A stretch of DNA of 64,000 nucleotides from Caulifigura coniformis (GTDB taxonomy: Bacteria; Planctomycetota; Planctomycetia; Planctomycetales; Planctomycetaceae), in contig NZ_CP036271.1 in the NCBI RefSeq assembly GCF_007745175.1, forward strand, positions 2,190,154-2,254,153. The letters are read 5' to 3'. A program made the position numbers and the translations under genes. Shown one piece after another: positions 8,821 to 17,690 of the stretch; positions within the stretch are counted from its first letter, which is position 1, and every line of letters starts with the position of its first letter. Below the pieces are notes generated by a model. It had not been told where the DNA came from and did not search any database. It was given only the letters and a program-made list of their open reading frames with translations.

Positions 8821-9273
8821 TCAGGCGACGTTCGGAGGAGGAGTCGGCGGAGTATCACGCCGGCCGGAGAGTTCAGCCGAGTGCATCAAACACGAATGTT
8901 CGAGCACACACGACGACCATTCAAACAGCCGCACCGGAAGCGCGGCGGCCATCATCGAAGGACAACAGGGGCAACCACAGCCCCCCATTCCTCCACAGCA
9001 CGACTTGCCCGAGCCATTGGCAGGCACCGGAACGTTCGTGGAATGCTGACAGCAGGCAGAGCGGACCCCTTCATGAGGACCTGCATCTGGCGAACACGAC
9101 TCGTGGTCCGTCCCCTGTGCGTGGCAGCAGGACTTTGCCGATGCAACCACCGGAGACTGAGACGGCGCCGATGCCATTCCCACGGCGAGCCCCGGCGGTG
9201 CGCTCAGGGTCAATGCGGCCGCAAACGCCAGCAGCGTTCGCGACGATCGGCCCAGACACAACACCAGATTCAT
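8821..9273 (-). CDS. Secreted Cys/His-rich protein, possible metal-binding
   Basis: A 150-aa product with an N-terminal hydrophobic segment (about residues 12-32). Paired-Cys motifs follow: KSCCHAQGTDHESC, RSACCQHS, KSCCGGMGGCGCPCC. There is a second hydrophobic stretch (MMAAALPVRLFEW) and a Pro-rich tail TPPTPPPNVA. The general plan (signal, CC/H clusters, short hydrophobic stretch, TPPP tail) resembles the protein at 55781-56326 in this window. It also faintly recalls DUF2946-type copper-associated proteins, but no identity is claimed. It lies upstream of the 90-aa Cys-rich gene on the same strand; both probably handle metal or thiol stress in the periplasm (inference). Confidence 0.6.
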   Translation of the reverse strand: MNLVLCLGRSSRTLLAFAAALTLSAPPGLAVGMASAPSQSPVVASAKSCCHAQGTDHESCSPDAGPHEGVRSACCQHSTNVPVPANGSGKSCCGGMGGCGCPCCPSMMAAALPVRLFEWSSCVLEHSCLMHSAELSGRRDTPPTPPPNVA

Positions 9274-9399
9274 GAAAGCTCGACCTCAGGACGCCCCCAT
9301 TCTCCGGTCTTCCTGAATCGGGTCAAGGCGAATTGCCCCGATGTCGGCGCCGAACCTGGTTTTCCGGCATCGACAGCCGACGAGGAGCGGAGATGACGG

Positions 9400-12300
9400 T
9401 CACACCGAATCCCCGCCGGAAGCCCGCCGGCCCGTTCCCGCATGGCTTTCGAGCAGTTGCGACAACTCCAGTACGTACCGCGTGTTCCGCTCGAGATCCC
9501 GTTCAAACTTCGCCAGGTCTTCGCCGTACTCCAGTCGGCGCGCCAGGAACTCGAACTCCTCTGTGTCGCGCGCCGGGACGGCCAGGTCACGTGCATCTCC
9601 GCGGACCATCCGCAGCCCGTCGATCACCCGTCGCCAGAACCGGTAGGCGTCCCGCAGCCGCACCCGCTGCCCCGAGGCCAGAATTCCCGCATTCTGAAGC
9701 GCCTTCATCGCCGTGCGCGTGTTCGTGGCGCGCAGCGACTCATCGCGATGGCCATAGGTGATCTGCAGCCCCTGCACCAGGTACTCGCAGTCGACCAGTC
9801 CCCCCGGCGACAGCTTGGCGTTGAACGTTCCTGCCCGCACGAGCTGGCGATTCTGCTTCTCGCGCATCCCGCGCATCGCCGCAACGTCGAACGGCCGACC
9901 TGTGTAGATCAGCTCGTCCCGCACTTCAACCACCTGCCGGCCGAACGCACCATCCCCCGACACCGGCCGGAGCTTCACCAGCGCCTGCCGCTCATAGGGC
10001 CATGCCGGGCCGTCGCTGGAGAAATATTTCCGGAACGTCTCCAGCGAAACCGCCAGACTCCCCGCCTTCCCGTACGGACGCAATCGCAGGTCGACCTCGA
10101 AGATCCCCTTGCGCTTGGCGTGAATGTGCGTCCGGAACAGGTCGACAATCTTCTGGTAATACTCGGCGTTGGTGATGACGTTCGGCCCCGACGTCCTTCC
10201 GTCCGCCTCGTATACGAACATCAACTCGATGTCGGATGCGTATCCCAGTTCGTATCCGCCGAACTTTCCCAGCGCGCACAGCGCCAGCCGGCTTGGCAGC
10301 GGCTTCCCGTCGGGCTGCCACTCGGGCGAACCATGAGCCGGCTGCAGCTCCTGCTCGCACAGGCGCAGATTCGCCGTCACGACGGCCTCGGCCACCTCCG
10401 TCAGCTCGCGCGAAAACTCGACGAACTTGTCCTGCAGGTTCAGGATGTGCCGCATGTCGACGCGCAGCATCTCGCGGTCTTTGAACGCATTCAGAGCGGC
10501 GATCTTCCCTGCCAGATCGCTCGCCGCATCCATCTCCGACTGCACTTCGCGGTTCAGTTCGGCAAGCGGCCGTGCCTGTCGAAGCCCCTCGACGTTCGCC
10601 ACCACCGGGAACAGGTTCTCATGCTGCAGGCGCAGGAAATCGTGCCACAGGAACTCACTGACCCCCAGCAGCTGCGCCAGCGCCGCGAGAACTTCCGTCT
10701 GCTGCAGCGAAGCGAGTTGCTCGAGCCAGTTCGGCTGCTGGAACAGATGCTCGAGGAACTGCCGGAACTGCACCAGCGCCGATTCCGGATTCGGTGACTG
10801 GGGCAACAGGTGTGTGAAATGCTTCGTCAGCACGACCGCGGCCCGCAGCTCACTGAGCCTCAGCGGGTCGGTGATCTTCTTGCCGTCCTGTCCGACAACA
10901 GCCAGCGTGTCGAGCGCCTGCTCCCGGTTCGATTGGATGCGCACGCGATGAATCGACACCCCGCTCACCGACAGCGAGTTGGTCAGCTCGTACAGGAAGC
11001 CGATCGTGTCCTCTGCCTCGATGTGCATCACGGTGCACTCCGGATCGGCTTCGTTGTCGATATCGATTTCCACCGGCAGCAACGTCGTCGATGAACGCGG
11101 CCCGATCACCCGGTCCCGCAGCGCGCGAGCCACGCGCTTGGCCAGCTTCCCCTGCGCCTCGTCCAGCTTTCCCTGAAGCGCCAGCCGCAGCAGCTCATTG
11201 AGGTCGGCCGAATACTTCGTCCAGGCGTCGTCGGGAACAGGCGATTTGACGGGACGGACCGTAAACACGTTGACGTACTTCCGCCGTCGTTCGTCGGCAC
11301 GCCGTTCACCCCCGTCACGCTTCGGCTCGAACACCTCGGCCCCGGTGAACACCCATCCCGATTCGATGTTCCAGCCCCACACAAACAGCAGCCCGCACAT
11401 CAGCGACAGGTTGCCCAGCACGTCATAGCCGACGACTGTGAGTTCCCACGCGCCATCCCGCGATGGCCGGGCCTCGAGGTGCATCATCTTCTGGTCGTCG
11501 AGATGGTCGAGCATGTCAAGATGCCGCTCGGCCTGCTCGTCGTTGAAGATTTCCCGGTAACCGGCCGCCGCCAGCCCGAAATGCGTGTCGACTGTTCGTT
11601 GCAGAAGCACGATCGGCGTCGACGCCACTTCGCCACGCAGGATGTATTTCTCGTAAATCGCGCGAATCGCGCGGCAGTGCTGCGTGTAGTGCGACAGGAA
11701 AACGTCCGCATTCGGATAGTCGAGACGGCGGGCCAGGTAGGCCAGCTCGCGGGGCGATTCCGGAAGTGAATGCTCCTGCTTGTTGTGCATCAGCTGGAGT
11801 GAATGCTCGATCGTTCGCAGGAACACGTAGCCGCTGCTCAGCTGCCGGAATTCATCCGCTCGCAGCAGGTCGAACTCCGCGAGCCGCACCAGGGCGTCCA
11901 GCGTGTTGAAGCTCCGGACCTCTGGCATCGCATGGCCGTTCGCGAGCTGCAGGTACTGCACCACGAACTCGACGTCGCGGATGCTCCCCTGCCCCCCTTT
12001 CACCTCGCCCCACGCCTTGCCCCGTTTCGCAAGGTGCTGCTCGATCTTCTGTTTCATGTCGGCCACGTTGGCCCGCGCCGCTTCCGCATCGATCTCGAAG
12101 ATGAATGGCTCGAGACGTTTCAGCGTCGCGTTTCCGACCGCGTGATTCCCCGCGATGACACGCGCCTTGAGCAACGCCTGCTTTTCCCACAACCGGCCGT
12201 GCTTCTTCAGGTAGTCGACATATGCATCGCTCGTCGACACCAGCGGGCCCGAACTCCCCCACGGCCGCAGGCGCATGTCGACGCGGTACAGAAACCCGGC

Positions 12301-13092
12301 CGAAGTCGGCTCGCTGATCGCGTTGATCAGCTTCTGGCCCAGTCCCCAGTAACGATCGGCCCCTCCCTGGCAGACAAACACCAGGTCGATGTCCGAACTG
12401 TAGTTCAGCTCCTCGCCTCCCAGCTTGCCGAACGCCAGCACGGAAAAGTCGTCAGCCTGCAGCTTCAGCTCCGCGGCCGCGATGTCGAGCGACGACTGCA
12501 CGAGGCTGTCGGCCAGCAGCGCCAGCTGCAGCGTGGCGCTTTTCAGATCCATCAGGCCGAACGTGTCACACGCCGCCAGTCGCAGCAGTTCCCACTGCTG
12601 GTACCGGCGCAGCTCATCGAGGCGGTCCCGGAACGTGCTCGTCGGTGCAATCGCTTCCTGTTCCTCATCGACGAACTGGGTGCGGCTCTTGAAGTCGGCC
12701 AGGCGCTTGTGCTGCGTCAGCCGTTCCAGGTAGTGCGGATTCCTCAGCAGAATCTCTGTGAGGAACTGGCTGCCGACAAACAACCGGAACAGGATCTCCA
12801 CCGCCCGAGGATTCTCCGCCAGGTAGCGGAACAGACCTTCGCTGTCCTGGGCGGCCTGAACGAATCGCTCAAGGTTGATGAGCGACGTATCCGGCACAGC
12901 GCCGTCGGCCAGCGCGTGGACGATCCCCGGCAATGCCCGTGCAAAGAGTTCCCGTTCCGCATCCGTTCGGGCAAGACCCCGGAAGCGGGCCCGCGCTTCG
13001 GGAATGCTCAGGAATCCGGCCGACCGAAGCGTCTCCTCCGCTTCCGCCTCATGAGCCGGGTCGGCAGACAAAAGCAACGGCGCAACATCCAT
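9400..13092 (-). CDS. glnE: Glutamine-synthetase adenylyltransferase/adenylyl-removing enzyme with central tandem ACT domains
   Basis: GlnE adenylylates and de-adenylylates glutamine synthetase. Both nucleotidyltransferase halves are present. The N-terminal one has GKLGGEELNYSSDIDLVF (about residues 222-239) and RPWGSSGPLV. The C-terminal one has ALGKFGGYELGYASDIELMF (about 939-958) and DLRLRPYGKAGSLAVS. The product is about 1230 aa, while the E. coli enzyme is about 950. The extra part lies between the halves and reads as two ACT domains, about 545-620 (TVVGYDVLGNLSLMCGLL) and about 684-751 (TVMHIEAEDTIGFLYELT). This is the arrangement seen at the C-terminus of GlnD. The start at ATG 13092 is preferred; an in-frame GTG at 13134 would add 14 residues. 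No glnA or glnB is in the window. Confidence 0.93.
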   Translation of the reverse strand: MDVAPLLLSADPAHEAEAEETLRSAGFLSIPEARARFRGLARTDAERELFARALPGIVHALADGAVPDTSLINLERFVQAAQDSEGLFRYLAENPRAVEILFRLFVGSQFLTEILLRNPHYLERLTQHKRLADFKSRTQFVDEEQEAIAPTSTFRDRLDELRRYQQWELLRLAACDTFGLMDLKSATLQLALLADSLVQSSLDIAAAELKLQADDFSVLAFGKLGGEELNYSSDIDLVFVCQGGADRYWGLGQKLINAISEPTSAGFLYRVDMRLRPWGSSGPLVSTSDAYVDYLKKHGRLWEKQALLKARVIAGNHAVGNATLKRLEPFIFEIDAEAARANVADMKQKIEQHLAKRGKAWGEVKGGQGSIRDVEFVVQYLQLANGHAMPEVRSFNTLDALVRLAEFDLLRADEFRQLSSGYVFLRTIEHSLQLMHNKQEHSLPESPRELAYLARRLDYPNADVFLSHYTQHCRAIRAIYEKYILRGEVASTPIVLLQRTVDTHFGLAAAGYREIFNDEQAERHLDMLDHLDDQKMMHLEARPSRDGAWELTVVGYDVLGNLSLMCGLLFVWGWNIESGWVFTGAEVFEPKRDGGERRADERRRKYVNVFTVRPVKSPVPDDAWTKYSADLNELLRLALQGKLDEAQGKLAKRVARALRDRVIGPRSSTTLLPVEIDIDNEADPECTVMHIEAEDTIGFLYELTNSLSVSGVSIHRVRIQSNREQALDTLAVVGQDGKKITDPLRLSELRAAVVLTKHFTHLLPQSPNPESALVQFRQFLEHLFQQPNWLEQLASLQQTEVLAALAQLLGVSEFLWHDFLRLQHENLFPVVANVEGLRQARPLAELNREVQSEMDAASDLAGKIAALNAFKDREMLRVDMRHILNLQDKFVEFSRELTEVAEAVVTANLRLCEQELQPAHGSPEWQPDGKPLPSRLALCALGKFGGYELGYASDIELMFVYEADGRTSGPNVITNAEYYQKIVDLFRTHIHAKRKGIFEVDLRLRPYGKAGSLAVSLETFRKYFSSDGPAWPYERQALVKLRPVSGDGAFGRQVVEVRDELIYTGRPFDVAAMRGMREKQNRQLVRAGTFNAKLSPGGLVDCEYLVQGLQITYGHRDESLRATNTRTAMKALQNAGILASGQRVRLRDAYRFWRRVIDGLRMVRGDARDLAVPARDTEEFEFLARRLEYGEDLAKFERDLERNTRYVLELSQLLESHAGTGRRASGGDSV

Positions 13093-13288
13093 GGCAGTGA
13101 GCGTCCCACGAGAATGAACTCCCGCGAGCTTCACGCATCAACCGCAAACACGCAACGATGAGCGGGCGGGGCGTTCAATCCAGTCGACACCTCCGGCCTC
13201 TCCACGACCGCGAAGCCCCTCCTGAAGTGGGCCGGCCGAGTGCGAACCACATCTCTCTGCCGCAGTGCTGGCCCGGTCCACACCTCGC

Positions 13289-13960
13289 TCAAAACGCCGG
13301 CCAGTAACACCCGTTCGGCGCGATCGGCGGATCGAAGACCGGATTGCGAAGCGGCCACACCTGGTGCGGCCAGACGTCGCTATACGACGGCAGGTAAGGG
13401 CGATACGGCGATTCCGCCGGTTGTTCAGGCGCCGGAGCCGGCATCTGCTTCACGATCGTTGTCGGACGCATCTGCCCGAACACCAATTCCATCGCCGCCT
13501 CGTGACGATAGCTCGGGTTGGCGTCGTATTCCGCCCGGTTGAAGGGAATCGCACGGTAGGCCTCCGCGTAACGCAGCCCCAGTTGTTCGACCGAAGATCG
13601 AGCATCCGGAGAAACAGTCACGCCGTGAGCGCTGCGGACGCCGGACGCCGGCTCTTGAATCTGTGGAATCGGAGGCAATTCGGCAGGAGGCTCGGCCGGC
13701 TCGGTCGCCTGGACCAGCGCGACGGCCGGGGTCACGTCCATCGGCGAGGGCACTGGCAACGTCCGGGGCTCGGCTTTGGCCGTTCGGGCCGCCGGCTTGA
13801 TCGAGACCGTCCAGGCTTCCCCCGCATCCGACTTGAACACCGTGTTCCTGGGCGTCGTTTCACCCGCCGTCACGTGGGCGACCGCGGCGACCAGCAGAGC
13901 TCCGGCACAGGCAAGACGCCGTCCAGGGCGGTTGAACATGATGCGGATGGGGCGGGCCAT
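13289..13960 (-). CDS. Secreted protein of unknown function
   Basis: I do not recognise this 223-aa protein. It has a signal peptide (RRLACAGALLVAAVAHVTAG, cleavage about residue 33) and a Pro/Glu-rich middle. The C-terminal region contains SVEQLGLRYAEAYRAIPFN, RAEYDANPSYRHEAAMELVF and Tyr/Pro/Trp-rich end sequences (PYRPYLPSYSDVWPH). The AEAYRAIPFNRAEY and RHEAAMELVFGQ stretches look conserved rather than random, so a planctomycete-specific envelope protein is likely. The ATG at 13960 has AAGGA 8 bases upstream, one of the better ribosome sites here. It is divergent from argH across a 331-bp gap that contains repeated GCAAC boxes. Confidence 0.72.
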   Translation of the reverse strand: MARPIRIMFNRPGRRLACAGALLVAAVAHVTAGETTPRNTVFKSDAGEAWTVSIKPAARTAKAEPRTLPVPSPMDVTPAVALVQATEPAEPPAELPPIPQIQEPASGVRSAHGVTVSPDARSSVEQLGLRYAEAYRAIPFNRAEYDANPSYRHEAAMELVFGQMRPTTIVKQMPAPAPEQPAESPYRPYLPSYSDVWPHQVWPLRNPVFDPPIAPNGCYWPAF

Positions 13961-14034
13961 GACATTCCTTCTACGAGCTTGCCTGCTGATTGAGTCAGGA
14001 GCCACGCTAAAGGAGACGGGGGACCGATGTCAAA

Positions 14035-14108
14035 AAGCAACACCCGCAATCGACGCAACAGTTGCCTCAATCGTCGGTTCTGCAGGCGTGTTGCAAAAAA
14101 GCAACGCG
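14035..14108. promoter_or_regulatory. Cluster of GCAAC/GTTGC boxes in the divergent gap before argH
   Basis: Five copies of the pentamer GCAAC or its complement fall within 74 bp. One is at 14037-14041. Another pair is GCAAC-A-GTTGC at 14056-14066. The last is GTTGC-A6-GCAAC at 14090-14105. Flanking A-tracts repeat as well (CAAAAAGCAAC and CAAAAAAGCAAC). The pairs form two inverted repeats of different spacing. The gap (13961-14291) separates a minus-strand secreted-protein gene from plus-strand argH, so an operator is possible. Nothing else is recognisable in the gap. Confidence 0.35.
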
Positions 14109-14291
14109 AAATCATCCCCCCGCACAATCGGCCCCCCCCATGGAGCCCGTCCCGTCAAGAGTGCCCGACCCTCAAGTCGCCGATTCAGGCCCTCGCCCGC
14201 GTCCAGAACTCCGATGGGGAGCGGACCGCGACCTGGCCGGTTAAATTGTGCGAAGTCCTCGTCCCGTGTTTGATTCGAACGCCGCATTTCA

Positions 14292-15680
14292 ATGTCCAAA
14301 GCCTGGTCTGGCCGCTTCTCTCAGCCCACTGACAAGCTCGTCGAAGCTTTCACCGAATCGATCAGCTTCGATGCCCGTCTGGCCGAGGTCGATATCCGCG
14401 GCTCGAAAGCCCACGCGCAGATGCTCTCGGAAACCGGGCTGATCTCCGCCGACGAATCAAAATCCATCGCCGCCGCGCTCGACTCGATCGGCGAGATGAT
14501 CCGCAAGGGGGAGATGAAGTTCTCCTCCGAGCTCGAAGACATCCACCTCCACATCGAAAGCGAACTGATCCGCCGCCTCGGCGACGTCGGCCGCAAGCTC
14601 CACACCGGCCGCAGCCGCAACGACCAGGTCTCCACCGACCTCAAGCTTTACACCCGCGACGCCATCGACCACATCGACCAGTTGCTGGAAGCGGTGCAGA
14701 AAGCCTTCGTTGGCCGCGGCGATGCCGATCTCGACATCATCGTCCCTGGCTACACGCACCTGCAGCGCGCCCAGCCCGTCGCGGCGCCGCACTACTGGCT
14801 GGCTTACGTCGAGAAGTTCCAGCGTGACCGCGAGCGCCTCGCCGATTGCCGCAAACGTGTGAATCTCTCACCGCTCGGCGCTGCCGCCCTCGCTGGCTCG
14901 TCACTCCCGATCAACCGTCATCGCACGGCGGAACTGCTGGGCTTCAGCGCCCCGGCCGCCAACAGCCTCGATGTCTCCAGCGATCGCGATTACCTCGTCG
15001 AGTTCACCAGCACTCTCGCCCTCGTCGCGGCCCACCTCAGCACCTGGGCCGAAGAATGGATTCTCTGGAACACGACCGAGTTCGGCTTCCTGCGGCTGCC
15101 AGATGCCTTCACGACCGGTTCGTCGATCATGCCGCAGAAGAAAAACCCGGACGTCCTGGAGCTGATTCGCGGGAAGTCGTCGCGCGTGATCGGCGCGGCC
15201 CAGACGCTGCTCGTCCTGATCAAAGGCCTTCCCATGGCCTATAACCGCGACCTGCAGGACGACAAGCGGGCGATGTTCGATGCCTATGACACAATCGTCG
15301 CCTGTCTCGAAGTGGCTCCCCAGATTATCGCCGGCGCGGAACTCCGCCGCGACGTCATCGCCTCGCGGATCGATGACGGATTCCTCGACGCGACTGCGCT
15401 GATGGAATACCTCATCAAGCGTGGCGTTCCCATGCGGACCGGACACGAAGTCGTCGGCAAGCTCGTCGCCGAATGCGAGCAACGGAAATGCCGCCTGAAA
15501 GACCTGACACTCGCCGAGATTCGGTCCCTGGTCCCCGCGACCGCCGCGCCGCTCATCGATGAATCGGTTTCAAGCGTGCTGGGATCGGCCAACGCCGCCG
15601 CCGCTCTCGTCAGCTACGGCTCCGGCAGCCGGGAACGCGTCAAAGAGCAGCTCGCCGAATGGAAGAAACGTCTGGCGTAA
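14292..15680 (+). CDS. argH: Argininosuccinate lyase
   Basis: The 462-aa product cleaves argininosuccinate to arginine and fumarate, the last step of arginine biosynthesis. It is of normal length and shows the fumarase/ASL superfamily signature [17 protein letters not shown] (about residues 279-295). [17 protein letters not shown] is the family substrate-binding block, and [11 protein letters not shown] contains the catalytic His region. The C-terminal ASL_C2 region [21 protein letters not shown] is also present. The ATG at 14292 has no clear Shine-Dalgarno site. No other arg gene lies next to it; the downstream gene (chorismate mutase) is convergent. Confidence 0.97.
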   Translation: MSKAWSGRFSQPTDKLVEAFTESISFDARLAEVDIRGSKAHAQMLSETGLISADESKSIAAALDSIGEMIRKGEMKFSSELEDIHLHIESELIRRLGDVGRKLHTGRSRNDQVSTDLKLYTRDAIDHIDQLLEAVQKAFVGRGDADLDIIVPGYTHLQRAQPVAAPHYWLAYVEKFQRDRERLADCRKRVNLSPLGAAALAGSSLPINRHRTAELLGFSAPAANSLDVSSDRDYLVEFTSTLALVAAHLSTWAEEWILWNTTEFGFLRLPDAFTTGSSIMPQKKNPDVLELIRGKSSRVIGAAQTLLVLIKGLPMAYNRDLQDDKRAMFDAYDTIVACLEVAPQIIAGAELRRDVIASRIDDGFLDATALMEYLIKRGVPMRTGHEVVGKLVAECEQRKCRLKDLTLAEIRSLVPATAAPLIDESVSSVLGSANAAAALVSYGSGSRERVKEQLAEWKKRLA

Positions 15681-15778
15681 CACAAGCTGCGAAACGCAAA
15701 CTCCAGGTCAACGCGTCCTCCGCATCCCCATCCCCGCGTTGCGATGAAAGCGATGGAAGAGGCGACGCCTGGTCGCTT

Positions 15779-16150
15779 CTATTGAGCGCTGCACACGTCC
15801 GGACGCAGCTTCTTCGCTTCGCCCAGGTAGACGTGGACCACTTCCTTCTGGCTGCGCTCGGTGTTGATGTGCAGCAGGATGCGAATGATCTGCGGCATCC
15901 CATGCGGAACGGCGATCTCCGACGCACACAGCAGCGGCACCTGGCTCATTCCCAGATGACGGGCCGCCTCGGCCGGAAACGCGGCCGTCAGGTCGGGCGT
16001 CGTCGTGAAGATCGCCGAAATGACGTCGTCGAACACCGTGATGCCGTTCGCGCGCAGCAGCTCCGTGAGCAGTTCGCGCGTGGCGGCGACGATCTGCTCG
16101 GACGTGTTTTCAGTGACGCTGATCGCGCCGCGAAGGCCTCGGACGGACAT
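15779..16150 (-). CDS. aroH: Monofunctional chorismate mutase, AroH (Bacillus) class
   Basis: A 123-aa enzyme converting chorismate to prephenate for Phe/Tyr synthesis. It is the small trimeric AroH fold rather than the helical AroQ fold. The start [20 protein letters not shown] is characteristic, with the active-site Arg in [47 protein letters not shown] and [13 protein letters not shown] follow in the right order and are family-typical. Length is normal for the class. It is convergent with argH (98 bp between stops); a small GC hairpin lies in that gap. Confidence 0.95.
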   Translation of the reverse strand: MSVRGLRGAISVTENTSEQIVAATRELLTELLRANGITVFDDVISAIFTTTPDLTAAFPAEAARHLGMSQVPLLCASEIAVPHGMPQIIRILLHINTERSQKEVVHVYLGEAKKLRPDVCSAQ

Positions 16151-16258
16151 GGAACGCTGAACGACGCAGTGGGACGGGTAACAGGCGAGAACTCACCTGC
16201 GCGGGACGTTAAGCCGCCCGTTCAACGAACGCAAGCGGCGGCATTCTCAACACCGATC

Positions 16259-16531
16259 TTACTTCCCCGGAGGCTCGAATCCGAACGCCTGGAACTTCGA
16301 AAGTTCGAACACGTCCAGCAACTTCAGACCGGCGATTGCCGAGAAGGCGACCATCGCTTTCCGGGCCCCCTGGGCGTCCGGCTTGTCCCGTTCCAGGAGC
16401 AGGATCTGCTCTGACAGCAGGAAGTTGCAGAACGGAATCGTCTCCTGGAACGTCGTGATCAGCAGCCCGCTCTTCGGATAGCCCGCAGGCCACGATTTGA
16501 AAACGTGTCGCCAGCCTTGTCCCGCATCCAT
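16259..16531 (-). CDS. Conserved small protein of unknown function
   Basis: A 90-aa protein, KSWPAGYPKSGLLITTFQE then IPFCNFLLSEQILLLERDKP then GARKAMVAFSAIAGLKLLDV. It has no signal peptide and no known motif. The ATG at 16531 has GGAGGGG about 10 bases upstream. Composition (TTFQE, LLLERD, ARK.MVAFSAI) and third-position GC fit a real coding region. It lies between the chorismate mutase and VWA genes on the same strand with gaps of 108 and 71 bp, so co-transcription is possible. I assign no function. Confidence 0.65.
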   Translation of the reverse strand: MDAGQGWRHVFKSWPAGYPKSGLLITTFQETIPFCNFLLSEQILLLERDKPDAQGARKAMVAFSAIAGLKLLDVFELSKFQAFGFEPPGK

Positions 16532-16602
16532 CCGAAAGCCCCTCCGTACGACGTCGTCGAAATCACCGGCCCGCCCCGTCAGGCGCGACTCTGATCGGGA
16601 CT

Positions 16603-17658
16603 TTAACGACTCGCGCCGCCCGTGATATCGAAATAGGCGTAGCCCCCACCGGATTCCTTCGCCAGCTTGTGCAGAAAGTTCGGTGCCTGTTTTCCATCCG
16701 GCCCCGTCACCGGCCTGCCCGATCCAAATTCGATGCAGTTGATCTGCGCCCCGCGCAATCGCTTCCGGATTCCCTCCCTCTGCGCCGCCGTCATCTCATC
16801 CTCTGAGTCGGTCAGGAAGTAGATCACATCCGGCCGCAACTCCAGCGCCGTCTCGAGAGCCAGCACACGATTCGTCCCCCCGGACGCGGAGATCCCGGAG
16901 AGCTGGTCCTCCACAAGCTGACGGTCTGATTCCGACCCGTTGAACAGCACGAACCGGTTCTTCTTGAGTTCGTGAGGAGAGTTGTTGAAAAAGATCACCT
17001 GGAACTCCTGCGACTCATCGAGCCGCCTCAGGCTCGCCATCAGTTCGTTCTTCGCGCTCCGAAGCACGTCTGTCATGCTCGACGAGCGGTCAATCACATA
17101 GACGAACCTGCGCCCCTTCGCGGTGACGCCATACATCGTCGTTCCGTTGCCGTTCCCAGCCCCGTTCCTGCTTCCCTGGCCTGATCCGAATTCGCCACGA
17201 CCGCCAAGGCCTGTGTTCTGGACGACCGGCCCGCCAGCGCCCCGCGCCGCCTGGGCGGCAAATGCAGGCATCGGCCCCAGTCCGATGACCCCCGGCGCCT
17301 CGACCGACGGCAGCGACAGCGGAATCTCCGGCGAGATTGTCGGAGCCACCGCGGCTTCCACACGGGTTTCGTCCGTGCTCGCCGAGGGATTCGCCTCGGC
17401 CGCGGGCGGACTCGCTCCGACCTCTCGCGGATCTTCCGGACCACGTTCACGAACGACGATGCCGACCTCCCGCCCTTCGGAGACCTGTTCACCACGGCGG
17501 GCCTGGCACCCGGGCGACTGCGCGAGCTGCCACAGGATCCACGCAGCTGCAAGATGCATCACGCCCGAAAGAAACCAGCTCGGGGCAAGCACCCACGCAG
17601 ACCGGGCCTGTAGCCAGTCGGGCACTTCTCCTGAGCGGTGATCTGCAGCGGAAGCCAT
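16603..17658 (-). CDS. Membrane-anchored von Willebrand factor A domain protein
   Basis: A 351-aa protein. The N-terminal membrane helix (about residues 30-48, WFLSGVMHLAAAWILW) is followed by a low-complexity Ala/Pro/Gly linker of about 100 residues. A VWA domain fills the C-terminal half. The metal-ion-dependent adhesion site is VIDRSSSMTDVL (DxSxS), with SGGTNRVLALE and YFLTDSEDEMT supplying the other MIDAS parts. Such proteins mediate protein-protein contacts in the envelope. The ATG at 17658 is chosen; an in-frame TTG at 17694 would overlap the stop of the upstream methyltransferase gene. It is the last gene of a tightly spaced minus-strand run that starts with the efflux adaptor at 26528. 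Confidence 0.88.
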   Translation of the reverse strand: MASAADHRSGEVPDWLQARSAWVLAPSWFLSGVMHLAAAWILWQLAQSPGCQARRGEQVSEGREVGIVVRERGPEDPREVGASPPAAEANPSASTDETRVEAAVAPTISPEIPLSLPSVEAPGVIGLGPMPAFAAQAARGAGGPVVQNTGLGGRGEFGSGQGSRNGAGNGNGTTMYGVTAKGRRFVYVIDRSSSMTDVLRSAKNELMASLRRLDESQEFQVIFFNNSPHELKKNRFVLFNGSESDRQLVEDQLSGISASGGTNRVLALETALELRPDVIYFLTDSEDEMTAAQREGIRKRLRGAQINCIEFGSGRPVTGPDGKQAPNFLHKLAKESGGGYAYFDITGGASR

Positions 17659-17690
17659 GCCGAAACTGTACGGCTGCCGGAGAAAACCGG

